Assembly (NCBI GenBank): GCA_947247005.1
Contig: OX365949.1
Coordinates: 8,070,001-8,134,000 of the forward strand
Origin: Spisula solida
Taxonomy: Eukaryota > Mollusca > Bivalvia > Venerida > Mactridae
Direction: 5' to 3'
DNA length: 64,000 bases
The position numbers were made by a program, and so were the translations under genes. This document shows, piece after piece, positions 46,545-59,771 of the stretch. The notes below the pieces were generated by a model. It did not search any database. It was not told the DNA's origin and worked only from the letters and a program-made list of their open reading frames with translations. Within the stretch, counting starts at the first letter, position 1, and every line of letters begins with the position of its first letter.

Positions 46545-46685
46545 AATATTAAGTCAGACAGGGAAGGCAGCACTCAACTTAACCATCCGAGCCCAGAAAT
46601 CATAACAAACATACAAGGCACAATTCCTAACTAAACAAGTAAATAATGCTCCCAAGTCCAAGCTGTCGAAAAGCTCAAATCGAGT
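46545..46685 (+). repeat. Dispersed repeat family L, good copy
   Basis: It contains AAGTCAGACAGGGAAGGCAG, CACTCAACTTAACCATCCGA, ACATACAAGGCACAATTCC and TCCCAAGTCCAAGCTGTCGA. It is the paralogue of 35455-35585. Confidence 0.85.
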
Positions 46686-47264
46686 ATGACTTTTCATTTA
46701 TTTTTGCCATTCAGTTTATACATGTAATTATACATTTTTGTATTTTCTGCTTTAAAGCATAACTTCCTGGAATTACGAAGATAATACAAAAAATTGCACT
46801 TACTTAAGATTGCCCTTAACCTAAGTCACCTGTCACTGTACTAATATCATCACGTTGTTAGAATTACATGCCGCCTACCAATGACGTAATTGCATATTTG
46901 ATCACCTACTCTACAGGATGATATTATATGGTTTCTTTTGATTGAAATACATTGAATGCCTACAATGTAATAGTTTTTCAACCATTGTCAGCATTATTGA
47001 CCCGCATTCTGTTTATAGCGTGTATCAACTAGATTTGGTACTCGTATACGTGGTATACTGGGTATACGTGATGACAAACACATCTGATGATAACTCTCTC
47101 GTGACAAGAGGTCTTAAAACTCGGTGATTGATAAATTGTAGTAAAAGTTGAATAACAACATATAGACATAATTATAGCAATACTGTAATACCTATCCCTG
47201 GCAGTTGAATAAAGCATTTGTCTTTATATTCTAAATATATGGGTGAAAGATAGTAAAATATGGG

Positions 47265-47345
47265 ACAGGGAAGGCAGCACTAAACTGAAACAGCCAAGCA
47301 CAGACAACATAAATCCAAAACAGCCCAACAATGAAAAAGCCACCG
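47265..47345 (+). repeat. Dispersed repeat family L, partial
   Basis: GACAGGGAAGGCAGCACTAA and CAAGCACAGACAACATAAAT are present. It is the paralogue of 36330-36425. Confidence 0.65.
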
Positions 47346-47612
47346 ATTTCAAGTTGTTGATATGGTTGCAATGGGATTTATCTACTGGTTGTCTGAGTTG
47401 AGGCTAAGCTTGTCATTAGCAGCTAGCAGTTCATGTACGCACATGAATTTACCAAGAGTGATATTAATTAATTTAAGGAGATGGTGATGTTATGAGAATC
47501 TAATTTAAAAAAACTGTACTGAGTGACGTAAAATGTCTCAACACATCATTTTACCTTCACTCGTACGCGTCTCTAACTATTTTGGTTTAACAATTATATT
47601 TAAATCCGTAAA

Positions 47613-48515
47613 ATAATCCCAGGAAGCTCATTAAAACTTGAATTTACAAAACGTCATGTTGTTATGCTATCGACTAATCTTTTAACAATAGAAATATAGC
47701 AACTAAACTGTCTCCTATTTATCAGTATGCACTATTGTAAAACATGTTTATGTCTGTAAGCACGTCATTGTTTATTGGCCTATTGTCTTTGTTTGTTCTC
47801 ATAATTGCCTGTTTAAGGATAATGGACATTTTCATGATCCAGATTTAGACAGACTGAAATGATTAATTGATGAACATACGTACTTCCTTGTTTAATTTTC
47901 TAGGAAACCAAACTTTTTTTTTCTCCTTTATGCAGATTATTTGGGCTAAGGGTAAATTCTTTTTGTTTGTTTTTGTCTTCTGGTTGTTGCTACGGAATGA
48001 TTTGACTAATTGAGGCGGTAGGCTGTCGGAGTGGGATGTCGTATTTTTTGTAACAGTTCAGAGGCAACGTCCTAATTGTGTGAGCTATTTCATTCTAGAT
48101 CAATTATTGCACCCGGACTCAGTTACAACCGTCAATCCTAACACCATCCGTCCATTATTCCAATATTCGCTCACATGTTGTATTCTTTATTTAGCTGTGA
48201 CCATAACCAGTGATTCATAAACTATTCAGGACGTTTTCGACACCCAACATTTGGACTTCTAAGACAATTACAAAAACAAAATTTAAGCTACTGTGCAGTT
48301 TTGTAAAACCCGTATTCATTTTGTATGTGCTTTTCATGTTTTCTGCAAATTCGTGAACTATTTTATACCGGAGAACAATTATGTTACATCCAGAATCAGT
48401 CATAACCCTCAGTTTGAACACCTAACCGTCACTTATTCCATTATTAGTCTGTGTTTTTGTTATGAGCTTAATAAACCTTTCGACATAATACAACGCATTT
48501 CAATCACTGAAAAAT
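47613..48515. other. Unique stretch, nothing recognised
   Basis: No gene or repeat boundary supported. Short open frames on both strands around 48215-48550 overlap each other and have no recognisable domain. Confidence 0.5.
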
Positions 48516-48519
48516 ATTA

Positions 48520-48885
48520 TATTAAGTCAGACAGAAAAGGCAGCACTTAACTTAACCGGCCGAGCACAGAAAACATTACAAACACACAAAGTACAATGCC
48601 CAACTAAACCAACCGAGCACAGGAAACGCAAAACACTTACAAAGCACAATGCCCAACTGAAATGCCGAGCATAGCCTTTATTTGCCAGTCAGCTTTCTGC
48701 TGAAATATGGCAGGCATATATATGTGTGCCTCCTCCGGGATTGAACCCGGGTCGCCAGATTAGACGGCAAGCGCGCTAACCATTGAGCTACGGAGGCCAC
48801 TAATCAAACAAAGATCCGCCAAAGTCCAAGCTGTCGAAAAGTATAATAAATTATTACTAGCTGAATGACCCAGTTTCCACAGCAA
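48520..48885 (+). repeat. Family L repeat split by an S1 SINE
   Basis: AAGTCAGACAGAAAAGGCAG, CCGGCCGAGCACAGAAAACA and GCACAATGCCCAACTGAAAT lie left of the SINE; CCGCCAAAGTCCAAGCTGTC lies right of it (48813-48835), so the family L element was intact before the SINE landed. An internal duplication of the CCGAGCACAGGAAACGCAAA part is present at 48607-48655. Confidence 0.85.
48680..48797 (-). repeat. S1 tRNA-derived SINE, best-preserved copy
   Basis: On the minus strand the head (48797 to 48727) reads GCCTCCGTAGCTCAATGGTT, AGCGCGCTTGCCGTCTAATC, TGGCGACCCGGGTTCAATCC and CGGAGGAGGCA. The acceptor GCCTCC/GGAGGC pairs, as does TTGCC/GGCGA, but the anticodon loop would have nine bases and the T-loop is one short, so a working tRNA is unlikely. 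The body continues CATATATATGCCTGCCATAT, TTCAGCAGAAAGCTGACTGG and ends near CAAATAAAGG. Confidence 0.85.
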
Positions 48886-49099
48886 AACGACTATTGTGCC
48901 TAGTTTTAGTCAGAAATCCTAAAACGAAGAAGTGCCTAACACACTGCCAATCAAGAAAAGTAAGCAGCCAATCGGTCAAAAAATGAATACTGTGCTTAAT
49001 GACATGTTATTGATTATCTAAGATTGAAAAATCCCAGTGTAAACGACATTGGCGTTCAAAACCAGATACAAGCCCATATTATAATGATTAAGCAAAATA

Positions 49100-49315
49100 C
49101 GAAACTACCGGAAGTAGCACCGCCCAACAGAAACAGCGGGACACGCAAAGACATGCGAGAACAAAAAGGCACAGACAATATATATACAACTTAACTCGAA
49201 AAGGCGCAGAACATGCCCAACTTAAAAAAACTAGCACAGGGACATGTTATACGAAACCGGGCATCCAATCCCGAAAGTCTGCTGCTTAAGTCAGTGAAAC
49301 GAAAACGGAACAAGA
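49100..49315 (+). repeat. Dispersed repeat family L, long diverged copy
   Basis: It contains AACATGCCCAACTTAAAAA, CATCCAATCCCGAAAGTCTG and CAGTGAAACGAAAACGGAAC. The last two blocks match the sequence immediately before the reverse transcriptase at 38150-38205. Confidence 0.65.
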
Positions 49316-50571
49316 GCCAGTTGGTAAGAAATTAACAACCTGACAACACACCCACCAAAAGGACAATCCACAACAGACACCGAGTATATGCAATTTTGAA
49401 AGACGACACGGTGGATAGTAATTGCAAGACTTAATCACTTAAGCGTATTTTTATAAACGCATACGAGCCGCTGAACGCTGAATATCGTCTTAAAACAACT
49501 TTACAACACTAAGGATGGGAATACATCAATGTGCCATTCCATTGGTTGCGGATATATTCCGACAATAATTGTTTTACAGCCTAGGTTTTCCAACATTCAG
49601 CCATTCACACAAACTTCAAAATAATAAAACAGAATTAAGAAAAACATATATTTAACCCTATAAATACGTTTGCGGATATTTCAGGACTGTAAATTAGGAC
49701 ATTGGAATCAAAGTTAATGTTGTCTGTCATGAGTTGATTGTTTGTCTCGGTTTGTTAGTTAATGACCTTGTTATCTAGAACCAGGGGAAGATATCGTAGC
49801 AATTACATGACACAGATATTGTCACATGGATGCACAGATGGCGATAAGACGCGTGAAGAGGTTCTCCGACCCTCAAATCATTCACAATTATCTCTATAAG
49901 CGTGTGCTTAGAACACATTTGAAGCATATGAAGCACACCGTCTACACTACTTGTCTAACCATCAAACCGCCAGATGCCACGAAAACATGTTTACACAGTC
50001 CGTTTATTAAGATGTGCCACTTGTATTCAAACAATGCTTCAGATATAAAACATAGTACTTTTGTCTTTTTAAACATTGTATTCGGATAAAAACGCAGTGA
50101 AAACCATTACCTGTCCACTACAGCACATACATGTACTCATACAAACACGCTCTAATAAATGTACAAATTAATAAGTTGAATTGCAATGTTATGTTCACGA
50201 TGGTATCTAAACAGATGACCGCCCTGAATTAACGAGTTATAGTAATCATATAAATAACGAAGAATGATAGTTTCTAGAGAAGCCTCATAATGTTCTTGGT
50301 AAATTTATCGTTTTAGGTCTCAGAACTTGGTCCTAATACGAGCACATGTACTTGATTGTTTAAACAACTAAAAGATCAACAATAATAATACAAAATGTCT
50401 TACGATTTTTACGATTACTAATTTCATGATCAATTGCCATATCCAACATCAGTAGTAATACTGGTCAACTAAATAACACTCGTTTTCATGGATATGAGTA
50501 TGAAACATAGCATAAATAGAGTACTGACCGGTACAGGAGACTGGACAACCTTTTATGTATGCAATGTTTTA
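49316..50571. other. Unique stretch with one unclassified open frame
   Basis: An 87-codon plus-strand frame at 49826-50089 starts MDAQMAIRRVKRFSDPQIIH and has several Cys and His residues, but no domain I recognise and no clear splice signals. The rest is AT-rich non-coding-looking sequence. Confidence 0.35.
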
Positions 50572-50913
50572 AGTCACCTACCGGTTTTCAACTGGAGGGA
50601 ATTAAAGGTTCGCCCTCGTCCGTCCGTCAATAAATATGGATCCTGCCATAATTCAAACAGTTCCCAAGCTAGGTTTATGAAACTTTGTATGTGGATATGG
50701 AACAATAAGGAGATTATGCACGTCTAACTTATTTTTTTATTCGGACTACAATTCCGTTGTAAACATACGTCAAAAGCTGGCTCTATCATAACTCTAACAG
50801 TTTCCTAGCTATGTTTCTTAAATTTTGATTTGGACAAAATTGTGGTTGCAATAGATCACCAAGGGTCATTGCTTCAAACCGGTAGGGAACTTCTGTGTAG
50901 CTTGCAATTCTTA
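50572..50913 (+). mobile_element. Family H element (CCGGTAGGG ends), plus strand
   Basis: Starts AGTCACCTACCGGTTTTCAA with CTGGAGGGAATTA, a decayed terminal hairpin, and ends CAAACCGGTAGGGAACTTCT followed by GCTTGCAATTC. Internal landmarks ATAATTCAAACAGTTCCCAA and AATTGTGGTTGCAATAGATC match the 18147-18530 copy in order. A second ATAACTCTAACAGTTTCCTA block suggests an internal partial duplication. An 79-codon frame ending at 50727 overlaps it and is probably spurious. Confidence 0.75.
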
Positions 50914-51172
50914 ATGTCTTGTTTAAAAGGTACTATTCAACATTTATTTTATCTTCTTTTTCTGTTTTTCAGAATGCAGAAAGCTTCGAACAAAAATCAT
51001 CATGACATTCGAAGATACGAGTGATAATTGATGTGTCATGAATTATTACCAGCGCATCAGTATATGCGACGCTTCGCTGCGAAATTTGAGGTTGGTTTGT
51101 CAGTACGTTTACTTTAATAAGACTGAGTGACCTAATGTCGACACCGAATAGAAGCATTAGACCTTCTCTACA
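50914..51172. other. Short unique stretch before the second 12-kb unit
   Basis: No supported feature. Homology with 32104 begins at about 51173 (CGTATTATATCCCGCACGTC). Confidence 0.5.
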
Positions 51173-51456
51173 TACGTATTATATCCCGCACGTCATAACT
51201 ACTGTCGTACATCACGTTTGTTATGATCTATTTATGACTGGTATCATATAAAAGGCGCTGGACATCATCTGTTTGTGGCAGGGATGTCTTGATCAGCTTT
51301 GTTTGTTTTGTTTTCGCACCGTTTTACATAATTTCGGTCATAGAAAGCGGTGAGCTGACCTGTAACCAATGCTCTTGGTCAACACGTTTTGTGCGTCAAC
51401 AAACAATAAACAATCCTCCAGATAGATCAGGTTTAAAAGGTAAAACGATAAAATTG

Positions 51457-51634
<178 letters not shown>

Positions 51635-53785
51635 CTTTTATCCAGAAAAAGGCTATTAGCCTATCATTCCACAAACATATATATATATTATGTATAAACA
51701 TAGCATGTCAATGGTGGTACAAGAAAATAATTAAAGACAATGTACATACATATACATATACGTATATGTATAAATAGCATTTGAAGATTTGTAAATGATT
51801 TATACATGTAATTCAATAAATGTGCACATATTAAAGTTAAACTAGCATTACATACGAACATGCGTGTCTAACAGAAAAATATGGGGAGAATTGAGACTAT
51901 AAGAAGTATAGTTGTGACCTTAATTCAAAACGTTTGTTCACAAACAATGATGGTTCAAAACGTTCGAATGCTTTCATTAATATTTTGTGATGTATACTTT
52001 TCTTAAATCCTGATATAACGGACATCTAATACAAAATGGATATGAATGACATGAAAGGCGGCATTAAATAGAAAAAGCAAATCACGGAAGACGTGTATCA
52101 CTTTCTAGATCTTCATTAGAGTGATCACTTAAAAATGACAAATAATGATGTTTGATGACTTTGATTGATGATTTAAATTTGAAAATTACAACTGTTGGCG
52201 GTTTTGGGGCTTAACATCAGATATAGCACAAGTTTCTAGTACTTTTATTTATGGTGAAATAAAAAATTGGGGACACCACTTAAAAACACAAAAACATAGG
52301 AAAAGGCAAAGGCGCTGACAACAAGTATAAGCTACGAGGGAATTTGCAAAAATAAAATATCAACGTGAGACCCACAGCTACAAAAATTCGACATCCCTAT
52401 CCGACAGCGTGCCACCGATTGGTTAGTCAAACATATCCGGGACAAGAGTCAGCATATCAGACATCATGCATGCCTATATGAAAAAAAGACGGACACCGAA
52501 TTTGCAGGAGGGCTCATACAGAATGAACACAGTTTAACAAAAAGGTGAAATCTTTAATTTTTATCTATAAAGATGTTTATACATACAAAAGAACGTTGAC
52601 TTAGGTGTCTCCGCATTGATACGTTTAAACATTTATGGTGTATCAGACCATACACTTACAATCAAGGCAACCTTATAGAACAGGACAATGTAAATAAACA
52701 TTTAGTAGTTATGCCAGTCTGTATCCGAAATCTTTATTCCTCATACAGTAGTTGAGTCATTCCAAAAGAAAAAGATCATCATATAGTAAATGGTATATTT
52801 CGTCAGTCTCTGATTTCGTTTATACTAAATGAATTAAATACTGTAATGTACAGACAATTCAAATTCATACAGGAACGGCGACAGAGCCTAGCCACCCTTG
52901 CAAGAGAAGACCCAGAATGTATCCGGTACCATCCGCATACCCAAATAGGATATTGTAAGTAAGCCTATATACTGCCCCAAACAATGAATGCCATACTACA
53001 TGTTTCTTTAAATCATTACATTATCATAAAGGTGACAACAGAGAAACAGAATGTGTGTTACTTTAGGGAATCCATATGATCAGTTTCGCTATGAGATACA
53101 TGTAATCTAAAACATGTGTTGTCCATCGAGCTTTGTAAAGGAAGGACAGCTGGCGTTGTGTTTGTGAAAGTGACATGTGTGTATATTAATAATGTAAGAA
53201 ATTAGTCATTGTTAACATGAAAGAGAACAAGTATTTTGTAATGAGTTTTACTAATTAAGTTGACCCTAACGTACCACAATATGTCTTTATGGGTATAGCT
53301 GCTGTCAAAAAAGGTGTCGGATATGAAAAATTAAAAATACCGGTAGAACAAACACAAATCACGACGGAACTATTTATTGAATTGCTGTCTTTTAGGTTTG
53401 ATCGCTTATTTATGTGATAATTTATAACACACATATATTACATGCACATTGTACAATGTATGTTGTTTTTTAAAATTATTTTAACATTCGTGCCTAAATA
53501 CTAGTAACACAGCAGCATTGGTTTTGTAAATGAGTCACAATTGGCATATCGATATATGTCATTCTAACACGACCAGTAGTTTCAGCTATATACACACAGG
53601 AAAAACCAAGCTGTACCAAAACTACAGATAAAACACAGCTACGGCTGAATAACTTCAAACTGCAAATAAGCCTTCCGAGGAAGAAAATAGTGCTGTTGTT
53701 ACTATGTCTTGATATATTGTCAAATGCGGAATATTGGCTGTGTTATAGACGAAAAAAGAATATGTACCTGTGTTTTATCATAAAT

Positions 53786-54423
53786 TCTAACACTGTCTGT
53801 ATGTTGCTCCATGTAAACGTATAGAGCTGTATCGTTATCTAATAAACGGTATATCACGGTAGAATTTCGGCTGTTTAATTTATCTCCAGCGTATAATTCG
53901 CGATTTTTATCAATGAAATTTACGTCTTGTTTTTTTCATGACGTCATGAATTGTGACGCCGCCATAGAGCGCGACGTTTTGCGTACTTTTTTTTCGTACC
54001 GTTTCTGTTTATTTATTCGATTATATTTATATTCTAGTAACATGTTATTGCATGTATCAATTCATATGCGTAAACGTGAAATACGTAATTGGAATTTGGC
54101 GTTAGATAAGCATCAGTTTGGCGACAAATAAAGATAATAGTAAAACTTAAAAATCCAGGGGCGTACGTTACAATTCTTTGAACAGCGGAAGTTGTCTATA
54201 GCAACATGGTAAACAACCCACCAACTTCGCAAACAAAATAGTCCGTTTAAATTTGTGCAAATTACACGTGTTAGAATGCAAATAGATCGCTGTTTTGCGT
54301 GATATACCGGTGAATAGATCACGGTTTGTCGTTCATATGCATAGTTATTAATTCCTACACATATGAACTCTAAACCGTGATCTATTCACCGGTATATCAC
54401 GCAAAACAGCGATCTATTTCCTA
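53786..54423. repeat. 637-bp insertion with palindrome, copy 2
   Basis: Counterpart of 34317-34953; the palindrome at 54280-54419 is base-for-base the same. The switch from diverged to nearly identical sequence between the two 12-kb units falls inside this insert (about 34540 and 54010). Confidence 0.8.
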
Positions 54424-54924
54424 AATAAAGCACAGACAATTGTTCGGATACGTACATTAAATCACGCGTGCTACGCACTCGGGATTTAATTAATACGCAT
54501 CCGAACTCGTGAATGTGCTTTATTCTACGATAAAACACAGGTACATATTTATTACTTCTTAAATATAAATGCATGGAAGTAACTGAAAAAATAATTTATT
54601 ACTGGTTTCTAACTAACACAGCAGCATTGATTCTGTAAATGAATCACAACTGGTATATCATTATAAATATCAATATGAATGCATGTTAGTAACGGAAACG
54701 TTATTTCCCTCTTTCACACTTGTAAAGTACGACCAATGGATATCAGAAATATGACATGTAATATAACTATGTATATACCTGTATTTTGAAAACATTTCGC
54801 AGTTTGGAGCGAGTACTTGAATGCGATGTTCAGCGCTTTGATTTGTGAAAACCAGCTTATCCGTTATTGCATTAAGATAAAAATGTTGCTTAGATAATAA
54901 AACGTAAAAAAGATTATATTAAGT

Positions 54925-55055
54925 AAATCAGGGAAAGCCGCACTCAACTTCACCATCCGAGCACAGAAATCATAAAAAAACATACAAGGCACAATTCCCA
55001 AATGAACGAGTAAATAATCCTCCCAAGTCCAAGCTGTCGAAATGCTTAAATCGAG
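54925..55055 (+). repeat. Dispersed repeat family L
   Basis: Counterpart of 35455-35585, but with AATAATCCTCCCAAGTCCAA and GCTGTCGAAATGC, closer to the family consensus than the first copy. Confidence 0.8.
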
Positions 55056-55397
55056 TATGAGTGATACTGTATGACTTTTCATTTCTTTTGCCAGTCAGTT
55101 TAATCCTGTAACTTTCCGGAACCACCAAGATAATACAAAAAACTGCACTTAATTAAGATTGCCCTGAACCTAAGTCACCTGTCACTGTACTAATATCATT
55201 ACGTTGTTAGAATTACATGCCGCCTACCAATGACGTAATTACATATTTGATCACCTACTCTACAGGATTTTGTTATATGGTTTCTTTTGATTGAAATACA
55301 TTGTATGCCTACAATGTAATAGTTGTTCAACCATTGTCAGCATTATTGACCCGCATTCTGTTTAGAGCGTGTATGAACTATTTTTAGTAACTCGTAC

Positions 55398-55590
55398 ATA
55401 GTCTTGTGGTAGAGAATCCGCTTCAAGTGTTTGGTGTCTCGGGTTCACGCTTAATTGCCTGCTGGTTGGTGATACTCAGTACTCCGTATATGGTCTTTAA
55501 CTATATCTTCATGTGATGTTATCATGGAAAGTATTTTGATGTATAGACAATCATGTTCCATCGTTTGGCAATCCTACTTGACATAAGCCT
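55398..55590 (+). repeat. S4 tRNA-headed insertion, copy 2
   Basis: Counterpart of 35928-36120, with the same TCTTGTGGTAGAG and CTCGGGTTCACGC blocks. Confidence 0.6.
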
Positions 55591-55989
55591 GGGTGTAAGT
55601 GATGAAAAATACATCTGATGATTACTCTCTCGTGACAAGAGGTCTTAAAACTCGGTGATTGATAAATTGCAGTAAAAGTTGAATAACAACATATAGCAAT
55701 AATGTGATACTTATCTCAGCAGTGGGATAAAGCATTTGTCTTTATATCGTGAAAGATTCTAAAACATATGGGTAAAATATAGTAAAATATCGGACTGGGA
55801 AGTCAGCACACAACTGAAACAACTGAGCACAGAAAACATAAAACTAAAACAGCCCACCAATGAAAAGGTCACCGATTTCCAGTTGTTGATATAGTTGCAA
55901 TGCGATTTATTTACTGGCTATCTGAGTTGAGGCTAAGCTTGTCATTAGCAGCTAGCAGTTTATGTACGCATATGAATTTACGCAGATTG

Positions 55990-56870
55990 ATATCAATTAA
56001 TTAAAGGAGATGGTGATGTTATGAGAATCTGATTAAAAAACTGTACTCGGTGGCGTAAAATGTCTAAAAACATTCTCTTATCTTCACTTGTACGCGTCTC
56101 TAACGATTTTGATTTTACAATTGTATTTAAAGCCGTTACTAAATTCGAATTGTCACCTAAAATTTTTTTTAAATAATGGTGTACAAATATTCTCCGATAC
56201 ACTACCAATGCTATTTAAACTTTCATTAACTGATTTATTATTTTCTGCATGATTTAATTGGAAACATGTGTTATCAAACTGGTTACCAATATCATCATTG
56301 TTAAGTTTATCTAAAAATAAATCCTTCTGGTCTGTATTCCATCTATACATACAAGGTATATGGCTGACATTATCATCTTCAGAATTGTTATTTTCAACAT
56401 AAATGGGACATGCCTTAAGACTAAGATTTACACAACAATGGTAACTCAATATATTTGGATCACTGACTTTAAAATTACATACATATGTAAAATCTTCCTT
56501 CCTACAAAAGACAAAACTTCTACCTTGTGTGTTTACACATGTAAATTTACCAATACTCTATCCTAACCACATCTACCGTTTAAAATTCTCATTGATGTTG
56601 TTTTACAAAATTCAAGTAAAAGTTTACTATAATAATTAACAGTCTTGTCCTGGCTATGTCTGTTTAACTTGTCTTCATGCACATAATCATCTGGTAACAT
56701 AATTAATAATGGAAGGTGAACATGTTCATCAACTATATAGTCTGGTCTTTCCCCAATTCTTGAATTAAAATCCCCAGATTAAATAAAATGGCAATCACTT
56801 CCAACCATGTTTTCAAAATAAAACATATCATTTACAATAATATCATATGCATGTATAGATTGATCAGCAA
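55990..56870 (-). pseudogene. Decayed non-LTR endonuclease fragment, copy 2
   Basis: Essentially identical to 36520-37400, with the same stops, frameshift and SDH-to-SYH change, so it was copied in the decayed state. Confidence 0.8.
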
Positions 56871-56881
56871 TATATTCTCTA

Positions 56882-57515
56882 CCGGCTGATGTATGTCACA
56901 TGACGGTTCCTGCTTCTCAAAAATGTTACCAATATAGCTGCTTGTGTTTTGAGAAAACAGGATGCGTAGGTGTACGTTTCACAAACAGGGAAATGCATTT
57001 AATGTATAGCATTACTCGAACTAATTGTTTACAGATTATTGTAAATGCGTCGACTGAGACAGTCGAAAGTACATGGTCATTCGGTTCCTCTCTGTCAGAT
57101 GGTCAGTGGTCTCCGATTTCACCATAAGTTGTTAATTAAAATTATTGTTATTTTTGCAAACATTTGATATCATGTAATACAAATGATGTGTATTAATATT
57201 ATTAAATTATGATTATAAGACATAATCTAATGTTCTAATAATGTGAATAAACTATGGTTTATTGATGTAAGTTGGAGTTATATGTATTTGTTTTAGTAGG
57301 TCATGTCCCAGGTCTTGAAAATTGAAGGTTCATTGTCAATATGGTTAACCGATCCAGCAATGATTTTCGGTAAGCTTAACTTAGTATATAAGCAGTCGTA
57401 AATACGTTTATGGATTTGTGGGTCAATTCGAATATATACTGCACTATCACTAGGCAGTTGACCCTCCGTTCATAAATACACGGCGTGTTTCAGTTTCAAT
57501 ATATACACGTATCAG
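56882..57515 (+). repeat. Repeat G, copy 3
   Basis: Counterpart of 37412-38045, with a C-to-A change in the first dozen bases (GATGTATGTCAC). Confidence 0.85.
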
Positions 57516-57534
57516 CAAACCTGTGTTAAAAGAT

Positions 57535-57675
57535 TATATTAAGTCAGACAGGGAAGGCAGCACTCAACTTAACCAGCCGAGCACAGAAAACATTAAAAAC
57601 ACACAAAGCACTGAAAACACAGCATCCCGTTCTGAAAGTCTGCCGCCTCAGTCAGTCAAACTAAAACGGAACGAG
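57535..57675 (+). repeat. Dispersed repeat family L, interrupted by the LINE
   Basis: Counterpart of 38060-38205. Confidence 0.8.
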
Positions 57676-59771
57676 AGTTGAACAATGGTATAATGACCAA
57701 GATATTATGTCTGATGCACAGTTTGGATTCCGTAAAAATCATAGTACTGTAGACGCCATCTTCGTTTTACAAAATCTGGTAGAAAAATAATTAAATGACA
57801 AGAAACGTTTATACTGCACTTTTGTAGACCTTAAAAAGGCGTTCGATTCTGTGTATAGAAATGCGTTGTGGTTTAAATTGTATAATAAAGGTCTAGACGG
57901 AAAAATATTGATAATGTTTAGGAGCACGTATTCAATTGTAAAATCATGCGTCAAGCATAGTAATAGTTATTCAGACTTCTTTGAGATAGCGGTAGGCTTA
58001 CGCCAGGGACAGACCAATTCACCAACATTTTTTGCCTTGTTTTTGGATGACATTAAATTGTTTATACAGAAAAACCCACAGCCTGGTCTAACATTTAGTG
58101 ATGTTTGTATAATTATCTTATTGTTTGCCGATGACATGGTAGTTTGTGGAAATTCTATAGAAGATTTACAATCAAGCCTAGATTCACTATATACGTATTG
58201 TGAAAAATGGGGACTAGAAGTTAATACTTCGAAAACTAAAATTGTTGTTTTTCGCAAAAGGGGTGCGCTTAAACGTAATAAAACATGGACATTCAATGGG
58301 GATCGGCTAGAAGTTGTCGACAATTTTAACTATCTAGGTGTGACCTTTAATTATACCGGAACATTTGTTCTGAATACAAAATGCCTAAAAGGTAAAGCTC
58401 TCAAGGCTATGTATGTACAGCTGAGTAATATAAAGAAATATGATATACGCCCAGATACGGCCTTACAACTTTTTGATGCTTTTGTTGGCTCGATTCTGAA
58501 CTATGCATGTCCGATATGGGGAATCACCAAAGGTCATGAACTTGAAAGGGTTCATTTACAATATTGTAAAAGTATTCTAGGAGTAAAGCAATCAACCAGT
58601 AATGCGGCTATATATGGAGAGCTCGGGCGTTATCCGCTATATGTTAAACGTTACGTGCAGGTTATTAAATATTGGCTGAAAGTTGTTAATTCTAACAATT
58701 TATTGATAACAACCGTCTATAATGAATCATTTTTACGATACCTAGACGGTTCCATAAACTGGGTGTACAATTTTAAGTCACTACTTGACCAGTACGGATT
58801 TAGCTATATATTTGATAATCCGCACGGTATAAATGATAAATCATTTATTGTAGTTTTCGAAAAAGTTGTTGTAGATTGTTATATTCAGAAATGGTATACA
58901 GACGTTTCGAATAATAACACTTTAAACACATTGTATATGTATATTAAAACCAACTTTGGATTATCTAGCCATCTAACAAAAGTACTTACTCCAAAATTAC
59001 GTAACAGCATAACGAAAATCAGAACATCGTCGCATAATTTGTTGATAGAAAGTTTAAGGTATGGTAGGAATCGAAAACCCAGAAATGAAAGAACATGTGT
59101 TCTCTGTGATAAATCCGAGCTCGAAGATGAATATCATTTTATAATACTTTGTGATCAATATAAAGATTTGAGACAAAAATATATAAAAAGAAAATATTAT
59201 TTCAGGCCATGGGTGGCAAAATTCGTAGACCTTATAAATACCACCAATAAAAATCTTGCTAACTTTATTATACTCGCCAGTAAACGTAGACAAACGTTGA
59301 TGTAATATATATGATACCTATATTATATTGTGGTTATTCTCCTTCACCAATAAAAACTACTATTTAAACCCGCATTATATGTTTCTCAAAACTGAGAATA
59401 ATAGTAACAGGACTTGTAAATCTACATTCTCCTTATTTAATTACTACCACTGAACTGTTCATCTTGATAGAACAGTAAATGTTTATTTGATCGTTTGTTA
59501 AATTGTACATAAAATTGTATGTTTGTATGTATGTTTGTATGAATGTTTGTATGTATGTATGTTTGTTTGTTTGTATGATTATTCGAATCACATTAAGATG
59601 AATGTTTGTATATTTGTATGTTGCTTGTATGTATGTTTATTCGAATATTTGTTAGGATGTATGTTCGTATGTATGTACCATGTGAAAAGAAATTGTATGA
59701 ATATGTTGTGATGATGTGCTGAATAGCACAAGTCTAAAGTAATAAATAATTTATCTATCTATTTATATTTA
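57674..59771 (+). pseudogene. 5'-truncated non-LTR retrotransposon, reverse transcriptase, copy 2
   Basis: Same structure as 38204-40310, including the same premature TAA at 57788-57790 and the same 5' truncation point. Coding differences from copy 1 include Met to Thr (57926), Asn to Lys (about 58776) and a nine-base in-frame deletion near 59253 that removes three residues of the TTNKKLVNLANF segment. The catalytic FADD and the C-terminal CxxC...H...C knuckle are intact. The frame ends with TAA at 59303-59305. Confidence 0.9.

Larger units (their letters stand above)
44575..47612 (+). repeat. Older partial copy (C) of the 34.1-36.7 kb region
   Basis: Aligns with 34100-36668 in the same orientation with many scattered differences. 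It lacks the 637-bp palindrome insert and the ~190-bp S4 insert, and has its own 1.26-kb Tc1-like insertion. Homology stops at about 47612, inside the sequence that is the end of the endonuclease fragment in the other copies. Confidence 0.85.

Noticed and set aside
48727..48797. Functional tRNA gene on the minus strand
   Set aside because: The acceptor pairs but the anticodon loop is two bases too long and the T-loop one short, and the same sequence with a SINE body is repeated elsewhere.
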